Shown here: positions 1 to 11,663 of the stretch, in pieces
Position numbering within the stretch: the stretch's first letter is position 1
Layout of the letters: every line of letters begins with the position of its first letter
Program-made: the position numbers and the translations under genes
Source: Irpex lacteus
Lineage: Eukaryota; Basidiomycota; Agaricomycetes; Polyporales; Irpicaceae
DNA: 64,000 nucleotides
Direction: 5' to 3'
NCBI GenBank assembly: GCA_001986395.2
Contig: MQVO02000003.1
Span: 1,178,001-1,242,000 of the forward strand
Notes under the pieces: model-generated
The model's database searches: none
Told to the model about the DNA's origin: nothing
Seen by the model: the letters and a program-made list of their open reading frames with translations, nothing else

Positions 1-2915
1 GGAAGACATCAAACAGTGAGAGAACTGCGCTGACGTCCAGGTACCCTGCACGCGCTAACGCCAGGGCATCATAGACGAGGCCTATCCTATCCTCGAGTGA
101 GAAGACTGAGTCTTCTTTAACGGCTTCTTTGGCGATCGAAACAAGCCGTTCCGGGGTGTAGAGAACTCGGTCTATAGGAACTCATCAGCTTGTTCTTTGA
201 TAAAGCGATGAAGGGAGAATTTACTGACAAACACCAGTCGCTCCTGCATTCAGTTTGAACGGTTTTGATGTATCTAGGGGGATGGTGATCTCGCGTTGGT
301 CGAGTAGTAGACTCCGGTCGACTTTCGCTTGGCCATTCTCGTCAGTTGTGAGCAAGCTCAACGGTACATTCCTGCAAAAGGATGAATATGATATCCCCCA
401 TAGGTACCAAGGATGAAGTACGTACCAGATCGTGTCATTCTCTTCAGGAGGAGCAGGGCCTGTCTCTAAGAAACGGTCTTGGCGAACTTTGATATCGTCC
501 TTAGTTTCAGTGACAGTGAGAACGGGGAATCCCATCTATGTGGCGCAAGATAGCGTTAGGGCAGTAAAAAGTGCATAAACCTTACACGTACCTTCTTGAC
601 CCAGTTGTCCATAATCTTAGGCACATCAACGCCTGTGTGCATGTGAGAATCAAGCTTCAGGGCACAATGGTGGGTAAAACCTTACCGCTAGCCTCCTGGA
701 TACCCTCCCATAAGTCTTTGGTGACGCTGTTGGCATACAAATGCTTCTTGAGGTAGATCGAGACACCCTTGAGGAATGTCTCTTCGCCGACGAAGTGCGA
801 CAGCATGCGAAGCACTGCATGATGCCGTGTCAGTATAAAATCCTCAAGGGAGTCCCACCGTCTCCAACTCACCTGAAGCTGCCTTGGCATAGGATAAGGA
901 ATCAAATATCTGCAACATACTATGAGAATCGGGCGGTTGAATAACCTGATCTGGAGAGCAACGAACCTGATTGATCATCGCTGCGTCTGGACAGTCAACT
1001 TCGATAGGATGGGATGATAGTTTCGCGTCCAGTGTGAGTGCTTGGTTCAGCAGGTCGGTAATAAATGCAGAGTGCAGCCTCCATTCGGGGAACACCCTTT
1101 CATTGGCAGATGAGGATAGGTGATTTGGAGTGGTCGAGTTAGAAAGCTTACTTGTCTAATAAGGGTATCAGTACAGTGTCATGAATAATAAAAGATCAAT
1201 ACACTTACCCAGGATGATAACCTCTCCCACCTTATCATACGAATGAACATTACTTAGCCAATGTTGGAATGTAACTGCTCACTCACCAACGAGGCAAAAC
1301 CTTCATTCAGGTACAGATTATCCCACCACTCCATCGTAGTGATATTGCCGAACCTGTGCACAACCATATGAGGCATGCAGTCGCGATACGTTATGGACAA
1401 ACATACCACATGTGTGCACATTCATGACTCTGGGTGACAGCAATCCGCTTCATGGCTCCTAGGTCCATACTATCAGGCTCTACGAGGTATGCACTGGTGG
1501 CTCCGGTAATCAAGCCCTAGCATAGTGAGAATAAACATGGGGTTCGATTGCCTTGGATTCGGTTAGACTTACCCAGTTTTCCATAGCAGATGCATCGAAG
1601 TCTGTAGCAACCAGAGTATCCAGCTTCGGCAGGGGATACTCGATATCAAAGACCTGCTCATAGAGGGGCATAACCTTCTTCTTGACGTCAAGTGCAAACT
1701 TTCCCTGGTGCACAACATCCTTCGTCGCGTAGAGCCTCAGTGGCCGGACCTTGCCGCTCAGTGGGCTCTTGTACGAGTCCTCGAGGTAAACGAACGGACC
1801 ATTGGCGTATGCGATGATGTAAGTAGAGATCAGCGGTGTAGTCTGGAATTTTGTGATCTTCCACTTGTCGCCTTCACCAGGGGTTAATGCCGAGAATTTA
1901 GACGAGAGCCAAGAGACGGCGTCGGTGCTATCCTGATATGACGGTGTGTATTCCTCCTCAGACACCGCGGGCATGTTGCTCAAATTCACAGTGTCTGCGC
2001 GTGACACCATCGTGAGTGCGAGGGTAGTCTTGAGGAGTGGCTCATCCCAGCAGGGGAAGGCAGCGCGTGCCGAAGTCGGCTGGTAGTAGAGACGCACATT
2101 ATCAGTGTCACAGTATGTCACAAGGAGACAGTCGCGATATTCTCACTTCGAATTGCGTAAGCGCATAGTACTTTGTCTTGCCTTCGTCCTCCCAAGAGCA
2201 GCGGTAGTAGCCCACCATCGAACCGGTCAGCTCTCCCGTAAAGTCAACTTTGAGTGCTAGCTGAGTACCAGCGGCCAGAGGGACGGGCAGTTGGACAGTG
2301 ACGCGCTCAGCGGCCTCGTCGACTTCGAACGCACTCGCGGGAATAGCAAGTTCCTCCTTCAACGCAGCAGAAGAGAGCCAGGCATGTCCCAGCGTAAGCT
2401 TGGAGCTGTTAAACACTATCTTGGACGTTTCTTTGAGGACTTCAAGACTTCGCGATAGGTGTCATTACACTGGACGCTGATGAAGACATCGATACGTACT
2501 GAGCAACCACATATCCGTCGAATTTGAGCTTCTCCAGGTCTGTGCGAACTGTGACGTCGTAATGTTTGGGTTTCACGTCCGTCGGCAGCCTGTAATCTGC
2601 TGCAGGCTTAGTGGATTCGACAGGTCCTGCCGCCATAATTGAGTGTGTTGAGCAACTACGAGCGAGGTGGTTACGTGTCAAGCTCAAAAGTACTCTTGGC
2701 TTCCAAGTCGAGGCTACGATTGCCCATGTGGGCTCCCTGCCGGCGCGTGCCAGCATACTGGAACCCCCTGCCGCAATAAACGTTTTGGATGACAGGAAGC
2801 GACCATCGATGAAGCTGCGTGTGAAATGGGGTTTGAAAGCTGCATGGTGGGCGATACTCGGTAGTCGTGAGCGCAAATACGAACTCGAGAACGTCGGGAG
2901 CGGTGCCCTCAACAT
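1..2915 (-). CDS. APE2: M1-family zinc aminopeptidase (Ape2/Aap1 type), 3' end cut off by the window
   Basis: This gene encodes a zinc metallo-aminopeptidase that removes N-terminal residues from peptides. It reads leftward and leaves the window before its C-terminus. Spliced exons give the M1 signature: SAMENW near 1575, then HECAHMWFGN across an intron at about 1350-1430, then TTMEWWDNLYLNEGFAS at about 1285-1345. The two His and the Glu of NEGFAS are the expected zinc ligands and the Glu of HEXXH is the catalytic base. Downstream exons read FPEWRLHSAFITDLL and FVGEETFLKGVSIYL. Two starts are possible. ATG 2636 (MAAGPVEST) gives the usual cytosolic form. ATG 2915 adds 93 residues rich in Arg and Ser and poor in acids, like a mitochondrial presequence. 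I took the longer form because the frame stays open; transcripts would decide. The family call is firm. Confidence 0.93.
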
Positions 2916-3707
2916 CGACCTCGCTGTCCAAGTAAGTACTGGACGGAGCAGCGGGCGCTCCGTACTTGTGGAGATCGAGATCAGGGCTAGGATCTCTCAA
3001 GGATCTCGTTCGAAAGTGCTGACTTCAACTGAGACGACGAATATGGAGCCTCGGATCGTCAGTACAACAAGGCTCGTTACGTAGTCTCGACTCCATGAGA
3101 TGGTATATGAGGCTGGTTTACGAGTATGCTGCCAATCTGTCCGTTGAAATGTAAGACAATTATGTTCCCATTTGTGCTGCGTTTGAATATTTACGGGACA
3201 AGGCTGACAATTGCTGCTTGTGAGCTCAACTGGTGTGTTTGACGGTGTGTTGGATAGTAGTATATTGACTTGAGCGACACAATTGTGGGCAGCGGCCGCG
3301 AGTACTTATGCTGACCGTGGGGCCGTGAGGCATAAACCTTGATATTAGCGGAAGCTTACTAGAATTTGATAAGAACTCGACGTGAGAGTGAATGATTCTC
3401 TTCATAATGGATCTACCTTGTTGGCTATGTTTGCATATAATTGGATATTTCTCTTAGATATATTTTGCTTGATCAAGAATACAGAGAGCCCAGTACACGA
3501 GGGATGTGAGCTATGAGACGAAACCCTCAAGCTATCGTTCGTGGCGAAAGCTAGGTCATGGTCATAGTCCTCTTCCATGTTCATGAGCAACCATGATCAT
3601 TCTCGACGTCTGCGAGGATCTGATAGAAGAAGAAGCTAAATTTGAGAGTGCGAGTGTAGTTTAAGAACTTACACAAATTGTAACTACAAGATAGCCAAAC
3701 CTCATGA
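2916..3707. other. intergenic, aminopeptidase promoter side
   Basis: About 790 bases lie between the upstream aminopeptidase start (reading left) and the stop of the next minus-strand gene. I see only short ORFs without coding character and no RNA gene. It should hold the aminopeptidase promoter and the 3' UTR of the neighbour. Confidence 0.5.
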
Positions 3708-5084
3708 CTACGAAAGTGAGCTCTCTGATGTGTGCAGTTCGGAGCAGGGTTTAGGCCCAGGGCCGTTGACAGGATCATCCAACCACTCCAAAATCTTCTT
3801 TGCGAGAGTACGGCATTGTTCATAATTCGACTGTTCTTGTCCTTTGTGTTCACTTATTGCTTGGAAGATGCGTCGTGTAGAGTCGACCTAGACCTGATGA
3901 GCGCGTGATCAGAATTATTGAGAGCAACAGGACCAACCTGGTCTTGCGTCCCGTAACTCGAAATCCCCAGTATAGAGAGAACCATGATGTTTATGATGGT
4001 ATGGCAGCCCGTGAGCATACTAGCCAGTCGGTCGTTTGCGTTCTACAATCGTCACAAAGGAAAGGAATAATAACGAATGAGCACATGATCAGGCGGGATG
4101 TCGTCGATTACACTTACTGATATTAGATCCTCGAACTTTTGCGGGGTGGGTTCTCCATATGTGCGTAGATGTACTGTTGCGCAAAATTCGGCCCTACAAG
4201 TCAGATCATATGCGTGATTGCATATCCTTGCATAGGCTTTGAGGGTAATGACTGCAGAGATATCAGCCATTTACACAACCTTAAAGCCATTGGCAATCGG
4301 AGAGCGTACAATTAGCCATTGCCTTGCCCCACTCCAAGACGCGACTGTACATCTTCGAGGCAAACACTTCATTCTTAATGATCAGAGGTATTGTCGTTAT
4401 ATTGAGCGTATCCTGCGGTAGCGCCTCGACGTATTCTTTGATACTCCAGAAAGCGGCAAGGTCTGATCGACGGCTTGGATCATCGAACTTCGCCTTGCTC
4501 TGTCGAAGTTTGAGGTTGAACAAGGCTAACATTGTGTAGGACATCATAAGCCCAGACGAGTGTACAACTTTCTCATAGTCGAACTGTCGCTTGTATCTTG
4601 AGAGTAGAGCCGGGTGTGCATATATATAACGAAGCGGTTGGATGTGCGACCATGGTTTCGCAGTGAGTCTATAGTATTGTAAGACACTTGACAGTCTAAT
4701 TACTGCTGATGAGACAGACCGCTCAATACCATTATCGGACGATAATGGGATACCTAGGATATTCGACAGTATCTTCAGCGTTATTGCCCGTAGTTTGATG
4801 CTGGATTGAAGCAGGAATATGATAGGGTTGTCCTTCTCCAAGGTTCTGTCCGGTTCAACAGGTATTGGTTCGATAACCCCGCTGTTCAAACGAGCCTTTC
4901 AGGTGTAGTGAGTTAGAGACTGTAGGTCAACATTTATTTCTCTATACGGACCACTTACCATGACCGAGAGCTGCCCAGCGATAAGGTCATCGAGGTAATC
5001 TGCTGTCGTGTGAGACACGATGACATGTAGCAGTTCCACGGGAAGGCTGGCTTCGTGCACTGTGATGTACTTGGTATTACCCAT
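3708..5084 (-). CDS. uncharacterised Agaricomycete-type protein
   Basis: The start is ATG 5084 (MGNTKYITVHEASLPVELLH). Exon 1 ends at 4960 before GTAAGT, and exon 2 resumes at 4895 with ARLNSGVIEPIPVEP. Later exons read FITLKAYARICNHAYDLTC, NANDRLASMLTGCHTIINIM and VDSTRRIFQAISEHKGQ, then LAKKILEWLDDPVNGPGPKP, and finally ...ELHTSESSLS before a stop at 3708. The N-terminus (LPVELLHVIVSHTTADYLDD) has the look of an F-box-like helix but I cannot confirm an F-box. From memory, related proteins occur as multi-copy unknowns in wood-decay fungi. No catalytic motif, signal peptide or membrane helix is visible. It starts 325 bases from the divergent ankyrin gene. Exon borders in the 3' half are my manual reading and may be off by a few bases. 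Confidence 0.65.
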
Positions 5085-5409
5085 ACGGGTGCTAGATGAA
5101 AGTAGGTCTGAGTGGGTATGTTACGTGTTAGGGTATTGGCAGTGCGATCATAGTACACGGCCCAGGGAGGAAGTAGACAACCACGCATTTCCGCTTTGAG
5201 TAATACAACCAGGCTGGTGGCGCCGGAAGACGTTTCGGCAATCAGCCGGCGCATACGAAAATGTCTTGAAGACTCGGAGTCCACCAGTCTCTCTTTAGAT
5301 CACACCCTCGACGTTCGCAATCTCAGCCTGGATTTTGCAGTCATACATTCTCTCATAGCACATCTGCTTTACCGCGAGACAAGAATTCCTTGGAGTATCC
5401 ACTGCGACG
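5085..5409. promoter_or_regulatory. divergent intergenic promoter region
   Basis: 325 bases separate the starts of the minus-strand unknown gene (5084) and the plus-strand ankyrin gene (5410), so both promoters must lie here. I see no convincing TATA box or named operator. Confidence 0.4.
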
Positions 5410-6454
5410 ATGCCAGTCCCCACAAGAGTACGCCCGGAGAAGAATATATGGGTTGCCGCAAGCGATGGTGACCTCGAACGCGTACAGGTTCGTCGTACAT
5501 TATCCCTCTATTACAGTGATGACTTAGAAACAACATCCGCACCCAGGAGCTAATTCAGTCTGGTCAATAAATCTCTACCTTACTGATGGTCGTCGACAAC
5601 TTGTACTTACTTTGAAATGTAGGATTGTCCGCCAATGTTCCTGACCCAAATACGTACACTCCTATGTACGCCGTCTTTCCTTTATGCTCACTATCATGAA
5701 GCTGACATGATGCCATAGGCACGCTGCGGCCTCGTATGGTCATTTGCATGTGCTAGAGTATCTAATCACCCAAGGTGGTTAATTACCGCTCCCATCCGCG
5801 ATACCTGACGATATTCAAAGGGCAGCACGCCATTCATCCTCATCCCTATGATTCAACACAGGCGGTGACGTAAACGTTACCGATGAAGATGGCGACACCC
5901 CGCTTTATACCGTAGAAGAAGTTAACACTGCACGATGGCTGGTCGAGCACGGTGCAATCGTCGACCGAACAAACAGCGAGGGTATCTCTGTAAGTGCTGC
6001 TATCTCGAAAGTAATTGCTCAAACTCACCTTCTGTCGTTATAGCCGGCTATGCATTTGCAAGAAGACTTTCCGGAAGTAGCCACCTACCTTGAGAGTATA
6101 GCGTCCACCATTCGTACGGACGCTCCGGGAGCTCCTCAAAACGCAGCCCAAACGACCTCAACCCTCTACACACCATCGCAACACGCCCAGAACATAGCCT
6201 CCGAAGAGCTTACATCCGAAATGATGGAGGCCGTACAGGAAATCATGCAGCGGCATGAAGCCGCAGGCACGGATCCGGACTCGGAACTGCGAACACTGGT
6301 CGGACAGACTGTGTTAGAGGGCGTCGCGACAGGCTATCAGATGAGTATTGATCCATCTGAACGACGGGAAGACAGTGACAGTGTACGTGAGAGGGATAGC
6401 TTGCACGGAGCGAAAAGGTCGCGGACGGATGATGGGTCAGGACCACAGCCATGA
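5410..6454 (+). CDS. small ankyrin-repeat protein
   Basis: Six exons can be joined in frame: 5410-5487, 5547-5562, 5623-5665, 5719-5774, 5862-5989 and 6044-6454. Exon 2 is only 16 bases. The product starts MPVPTRVRPEKNIWVAASDG and continues through ankyrin repeats (NTYTPMHAAASYGHLHVLEY, DEDGDTPLYTVEEVNTARWL, VEHGAIVDRTNSEGIS), then HLQEDFPEVATYL. The rest is a hydrophilic tail. It has two to three repeats in roughly the first 110 residues and resembles small Yar1-like ankyrin proteins of fungi. No enzymatic domain is visible, so a protein-binding or chaperone-like role is inference. The repeat reading is unambiguous; the exact exon 4 donor (GTGGTT rather than GTTAAT) was chosen because it keeps the QGGDVNV spacing. 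Confidence 0.85.
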
Positions 6455-6859
6455 AAGATTTCATCAGCCTGAGTATGTGGCTTTATCCCAGTGTGCATAT
6501 GTTGTCTCTAGATAAATGCGTGGTTTTGCGGAGAGATCGTCAACTGCACCCAGTAATTGCACCCATTAATCACATACTCGTCGCGATGACTTTTTGTCGA
6601 GGATTGCAATGTCAAGCACGCATATGTGTTTTCGGCAGAATCATGATTGTCTAGTTGTGAGCAGCATATCTATGACTTCCCATCAATCGTGTGCGTATGG
6701 GACGCTCATCAGCAAAGTCTTGAAATGATAGCCATCATCATGCTAGCCTTCCGTCTTTTGCCTTTCTGTCTTTCTCCTTCACTCTCGCAGACCTGTACAT
6801 CTAATCCTACTTCAAGGACGACGCCAATTTCTCAGTAACACGCCCATTTTAACTCTTGA
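6455..6859. other. intergenic, PRMT5 promoter
   Basis: 405 bases between the ankyrin stop and the PRMT5 ATG. It is rich in pyrimidine tracts just before the ATG (6768-6800), as is common for fungal core promoters. No other feature is seen. Confidence 0.4.
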
Positions 6860-9800
6860 ATGTCTGCATTCATCAACCACCTCACACTCGATCATCTCAC
6901 TCAACTTTCCGAGCCTGATGCGTCGGACATAAGCGAAAGTACACCGAGTCTCAAGGGCTTGGCCAAAGCACGTTCGAAGGGCTATGACGGAATATGCTTG
7001 CCATTGACCAACGACAAGTGGAAAGCGCGATGGAGGAGTTTATGTCTGCTCCCCGACGATGAGAACCCGGACAAGGCTGCATTGGAACAGCGGGCGGAAC
7101 ACTGGAGAGCTAACCCGGCATTTTCGAGAGACGAAGTGACCATAACACGAATAGGTGCGTGTGCCCAATGTGTGTATGCGTAATTAGTCACCTTACCTCT
7201 ATACTTTCCTACTTTCCCAGACGAAGCTGAGAATGCGGTTATCCTGGTTTCTGACTGGCTTGAGTTGGACGCACCCGATGATTGGGTTCGACACGATGCA
7301 GAGATTGTATGTTCTCCTTTTCCATCAAGGCAACAGCTCGGAGTCTTCTCACCGTCGACTTTCGTGCTTGCCCTTTCCGCGCACTCGAACCTCAAATTCA
7401 CCAGTAACATAATCCTACACCTATTAACAGGCTCTTTTGCAAGAACTGGCGTATGCATCATATCTGAATGTCCATACCGCCATATTACCCCCTCCACGAA
7501 ACCGGGACCATGTTGCCTCCTATGCCCGAGCGATCAATGCTGCCTTAGCCTCGGTGTCCTACATGCAGCTATCAGTGCGACTACCCATATACGACCCTTC
7601 ACTCATCCAAATAGGCCAGACACCTACCACACCGGCATTTGGCAGGCGCGGGTCTGCCTCATCCATTCGTGCGGCTCCTCATCCAACAACTGCGTTGGTG
7701 GACGATCAGACGTCTACAGCGGCATGGGAGTTATGGGATGCTATTCGGTCTATATGTGACTATCATCCTCGCCTCAGTATAAGTGAGTGATGTGACTGTC
7801 TTAAGTCTTGCTCATTAATAGAACCATATATTCTGCTAGCTCTGGACTTGACACCTTTATTGCCCTCTGCCTTGAATGTTCTGAAGCAGTGGGTTGCCGA
7901 GCCCACAAGATATATATTCCTGCCAGCGTCGGCTTTTATTGCGAACGCAAAAGGCTACCCAGTATTACCCAAGGGCACACAATCTTTTATTCGTGACATC
8001 ATGAAGGTAATGTGGTCTACCTTAGCTTCTGGCCTTCACGACGCTCATGATTCGCGAATAGATCCAGCCGGCTGTCATACTGTCAGGCACTGACGCAGGA
8101 AGGCACAGCAAAGGCGGAGAAGCTGCGTATTTTCAGTATGTACGGCACCTGGAGAAAACAAGCCCTGCTGTAAAAGCTATGAAGACGCAAGGGACAGTCG
8201 AAAACTTTGCGCAAGGGTATCAAGATTATTTGCAAGCCCCGCTGCAGGTGCGTGAGTATACTAGACCAAAGGTTATGCGGTGCTGAAGGAACACTAGCCT
8301 CTAATGGATAATTTGCAAAGTATAACATACCATACCTTCGAGCAGGATCCGGTAAAATATCAGAAATACGAAGAGGTAAAGAGCAGGTTGATGTCCTTCC
8401 GCTTTCCCAAATTTGATTATGCTTTAAGGCAGTTTACCATGCACTCATGGACTGGCCGGATTCAGGTCGCATGTAAGTCTTGTTTCGCTGTAGCTGGGCT
8501 TATAAAGTGCTAATTATACTTATATACACACAGTCTAATCTGCGTAGCCGGTGCTGGCCGTGGCCCTCTCGTTGCACGATCCCTTCTCGCTATCAAACGT
8601 GCCAACAGGAATGCATTTGTATACGCTGTCGAAAAGAACAAAAACGCCTTCGTAACGTAAGTGCCCCTTTTTGCGTATAGGCGTTTGTATTAATCATAAT
8701 CTCGCAGCCTGCAAGAGCGACAAGCCACTGAATGGGGTGACGGCAAGGTGAAAATCCTCTTTGGTGATATGCGCACTCTCGAGATACCGGAGAAGGTCGA
8801 CATTCTCGTCAGCGAGCTTCTCGGCTCCTTCGGTGACAACGAATTAAGTCCAGAATGTCTGGATGGTGCCATGCGATTCTTGAAACGTACGAGTATTCTT
8901 ATATGTATAGGCCATTTAAATTCTCTTACTCTCTCCCTCTTTAGCTGACGGTATCTCGATACCTTCATCTTACACCGCATTTGTTGCACCGATCTCGTCC
9001 TCCAAGTTGTACAATGAGGCGCACGCATCGAAAGATGAGAAAGGCCCTGAAACGCCATATGTGGTCATGTTACAGGCCATCAATATCATGAGTGGTGATG
9101 GTGGAGGTATCAGTGGGAAGTGCGGCGCTCAAGTGCAGGAGTGCTGGGAGTTTGAACATCCCCGGCGGGACGCTGTGCTCGATCCTCAAGGCAGGGTGGC
9201 CCAAACTGTCGTTTAAGACACGTCGCTGATAAATTCACCCCATATTCATAGGTCTACCATTCACTAATAGCCATAATGTAAGATCTGCGAAGCTTCGGTT
9301 CCATATACCTCATGGAGGCGCGCTGCACGGTCTGGCAGGATACTTCGAGTCCGTGTTATATGGTCATGTCGGTCTCAGCATACACCCACAGCGTAAAGAC
9401 CATATCTCGAAGGATATGTTGAGCTGGTTCCCACTCTTCTTCCCCTTCAAGGTGAAGAAACAGTTACCTCACGGTCAGACGCGATTACTCACCACGATGT
9501 TCACCCTGGACAGGAGCCACTGTACTTGCCCAGCAAGTGCGAGCTGCAGGTTTCAATCTGGAGATTGACAAATGAACGACAAGTGTGGTATGAGTGGTAT
9601 GCCGAGGTATTCCTCCCATTACCTGGCACTACGCCTGCATTGCCACAGACACCTCCCCAAGAAGTCTTGAAGTTGCGAGTGCCGTCGAGTCCTCATCCTG
9701 GAGTGGAGGGTAGTCCGATGATCGATGCCATTGACGTTATGGATACCATATCGGAGCGTGGAATCTCAGACAACACTGACGACAACGGAGGAGCGAGGCT

Positions 9801-9864
9801 TTTGAAGATTGGGCAGACGTCGTTGCATAACCCACGAGGCAGGAGCAGCTGGATTGGACTGTGA
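6860..9864 (+). CDS. PRMT5: protein arginine N-methyltransferase 5 (Skb1/Hsl7 type)
   Basis: PRMT5 transfers methyl groups from S-adenosylmethionine to arginine, giving symmetric dimethylarginine on Sm proteins and histones. The start is ATG 6860 ([20 protein letters not shown]). The N-terminal TIM-barrel region includes [39 protein letters not shown] and [20 protein letters not shown]. The Rossmann part shows the AdoMet loop [17 protein letters not shown] (about 8545-8600) and [12 protein letters not shown]. The double-E loop reads [19 protein letters not shown] (about 8812-8870), with both catalytic Glu present. The C-terminal beta-barrel includes [20 protein letters not shown] and [14 protein letters not shown]. 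The gene has about ten short introns and ends with SSWIGL. Its methylosome partner pICln is at 55.3 kb in the same window. Confidence 0.95.
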
Positions 9865-10211
9865 TTGTCTACAGACTCGGCTCGGGTTCAGATCACTTAC
9901 GTACCAAGGACACTCACAGGTAACTTATTTGCATGTACTTGATATCGTATGATCCATACAGATGTATCAGTACTCTTTGTTCGCTCAGTCGCTCCAGTTT
10001 GCAGCCAAATCGGGAGGTGGGATTTTGGTGGTTGAAACTCCGATGGCTCGAATATGGCAGGTCCCCTCGATCGAGTGCTTCTCGTGGTTCAAAGTTGAAC
10101 GACGTGCCCCAGCCTCTCTTTCCTCTCGACCACCACCGTCTTTCGCTCAACTAGCCCTCACACGCTCTTTGTCTTCGCCTCCGACTTTTAACCCTTCTTT
10201 TACAGATCAGC
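9865..10211. other. intergenic between PRMT5 and the GPI-protein gene
   Basis: 347 bases. A CT-rich stretch (10110-10205) leads up to the next ATG. No other feature is seen. Confidence 0.4.
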
Positions 10212-11265
10212 ATGAAGTCCATCGCCGCCTTTGTTGTCGTGGCCTGCGTTGCTCCTGCTATCATGGCCCAGATGATGGTGAACTCGCTGTAAGTCGACGA
10301 CGTCGTGCATCGCTTAGTCTTCTGACCTCGTCACCTCCTTTCCTCATAGCACCGACGTCGTCCACTGTCGTGAGTCGCTCTCGGGTTAGTAGTATCTTCG
10401 TTTTAAGCTGACGAGTGTCGCCCGTCTAGAGCCAGCTCAGCTCACCTGGCAGGGTGGTGTTCCTCCGTACTTCCCCTCCATCATTCCCGGTATGTTTTGG
10501 ATACTGTGATAGCTCTGCAATTGTTGATATCATATTATCCTTAAGCTGGCCAGCCATCTGCGGCTCCTGTAAGTTCGCTGACGTCGTTTGCTTGGTTTCT
10601 GCCGCTGACGTCACCCCCTTCAACAGTTGAAGCAGTTCGAACAGCAGAATGGCAACAGTCTCACGTGGACCGTGGACTTGCCCGTAGGCACCGCTTTGTT
10701 AGTATCTTGCTTCCTTCAGCATGTCGAGTGAACTCACACAACGCTCTATAGCACGACGCAGTTGAAGGATTCCACCGGAGCTGTAGTCTACTCAGGCGAG
10801 CAAACTATCATGGATGGCGGGTCTGCTGCTAGGTATTACTGTGACCATTTGTGTATTAGCAGCTTGCTAACTGTACGTGCCGTAGCTGTGCTAGCGGTTC
10901 CGCGTCCACGTCCGCCCCTGCATCTACCAGTGGGTTCTTGGTCAACTCCATGTCCTCGACGTCTGCGTCGTCGGGCCTTCCCACACAGGGATCGTAAGTA
11001 TCATTTTCTTCTCCATAAGTTGCCCATGATTTACCTTCTACATAGAAGTGCGTCCGCTGCCTCAACCTCGGCGATGTCGGCGTCTGGCTCCGGTAGTGCC
11101 GCCATGCCTTCGAGGAGTGCCAACGTCTCTGCGTCACACAGCTCCGGTAGTGCCGCACCTTCTTCGACCCAAGGCACTCAGAACTCCGCGACTCATGGCT
11201 ATGCTGCTCTGGGTGTCATCGGTCTTACCGGCTTCCTTGGTCTCCTTGGCTTCGCTATGGTCTAA
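10212..11265 (+). CDS. Kre9/Knh1-like secreted Ser-rich GPI-anchored protein
   Basis: The product starts with a signal peptide (MKSIAAFVVVACVAPAIMAQ). The mature N-terminus reads LTDVVHCQPAQLTWQGGVPP across introns, then YFPSIIPAGQPSAAP, NGNSLTWTVDLPVGTA and QLKDSTGAVVYSGEQTIMDG. This is the pattern of the Kre9/Knh1-like N-terminal domain of basidiomycete cell-wall proteins. A Ser/Ala/Thr-rich stalk follows (SASAASTSAMSASGSG and on), a likely O-mannosylation zone. The C-terminus HGYAALGVIGLTGFLGLLGF plus AMV is a hydrophobic tail like a GPI-attachment signal. There are at least six introns, several in the conserved half. The likely location is the cell wall or outer membrane face; a precise role in beta-glucan assembly is inference from the family. 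Confidence 0.85.
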
Positions 11266-11663
11266 GTCACGACGCCGGCTTACCCACAAGGACGCATAAT
11301 ATCCTCTCATTACATCCCACTCCTTTGATAGCGTAATTTTGTAGCGATACTACCATCCTTGATACCCCTGTGTACCGTCCCTAGTCTCCTTCTCTTGTGA
11401 CTTGTATAATCGGATACTATACCCTCCTAAACAGCTTAAGTTTGCAATTTCGAAGTGACGGGTAACATCATTCTTGTAAGAAAGCTGTCGTGGAGGTAGC
11501 CCACTGGCAGTAAATAAGAGATGTACGAAGTAGGAAGCTCAAAGCTTTGTGGCGTTTACGCTACTTGATCTCGACTTCGACAGTAAGCGCTGCACCGTTG
11601 AACCCAGCCACCATAACGTAAAGCTCATTGCCGCAACTCAAGTATCGGACCCCCGAAACCAAG
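11266..11663. other. intergenic, 3' UTR and next promoter
   Basis: About 400 bases between the GPI-protein stop and the CCDC174 start. No distinct feature seen. Confidence 0.4.
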
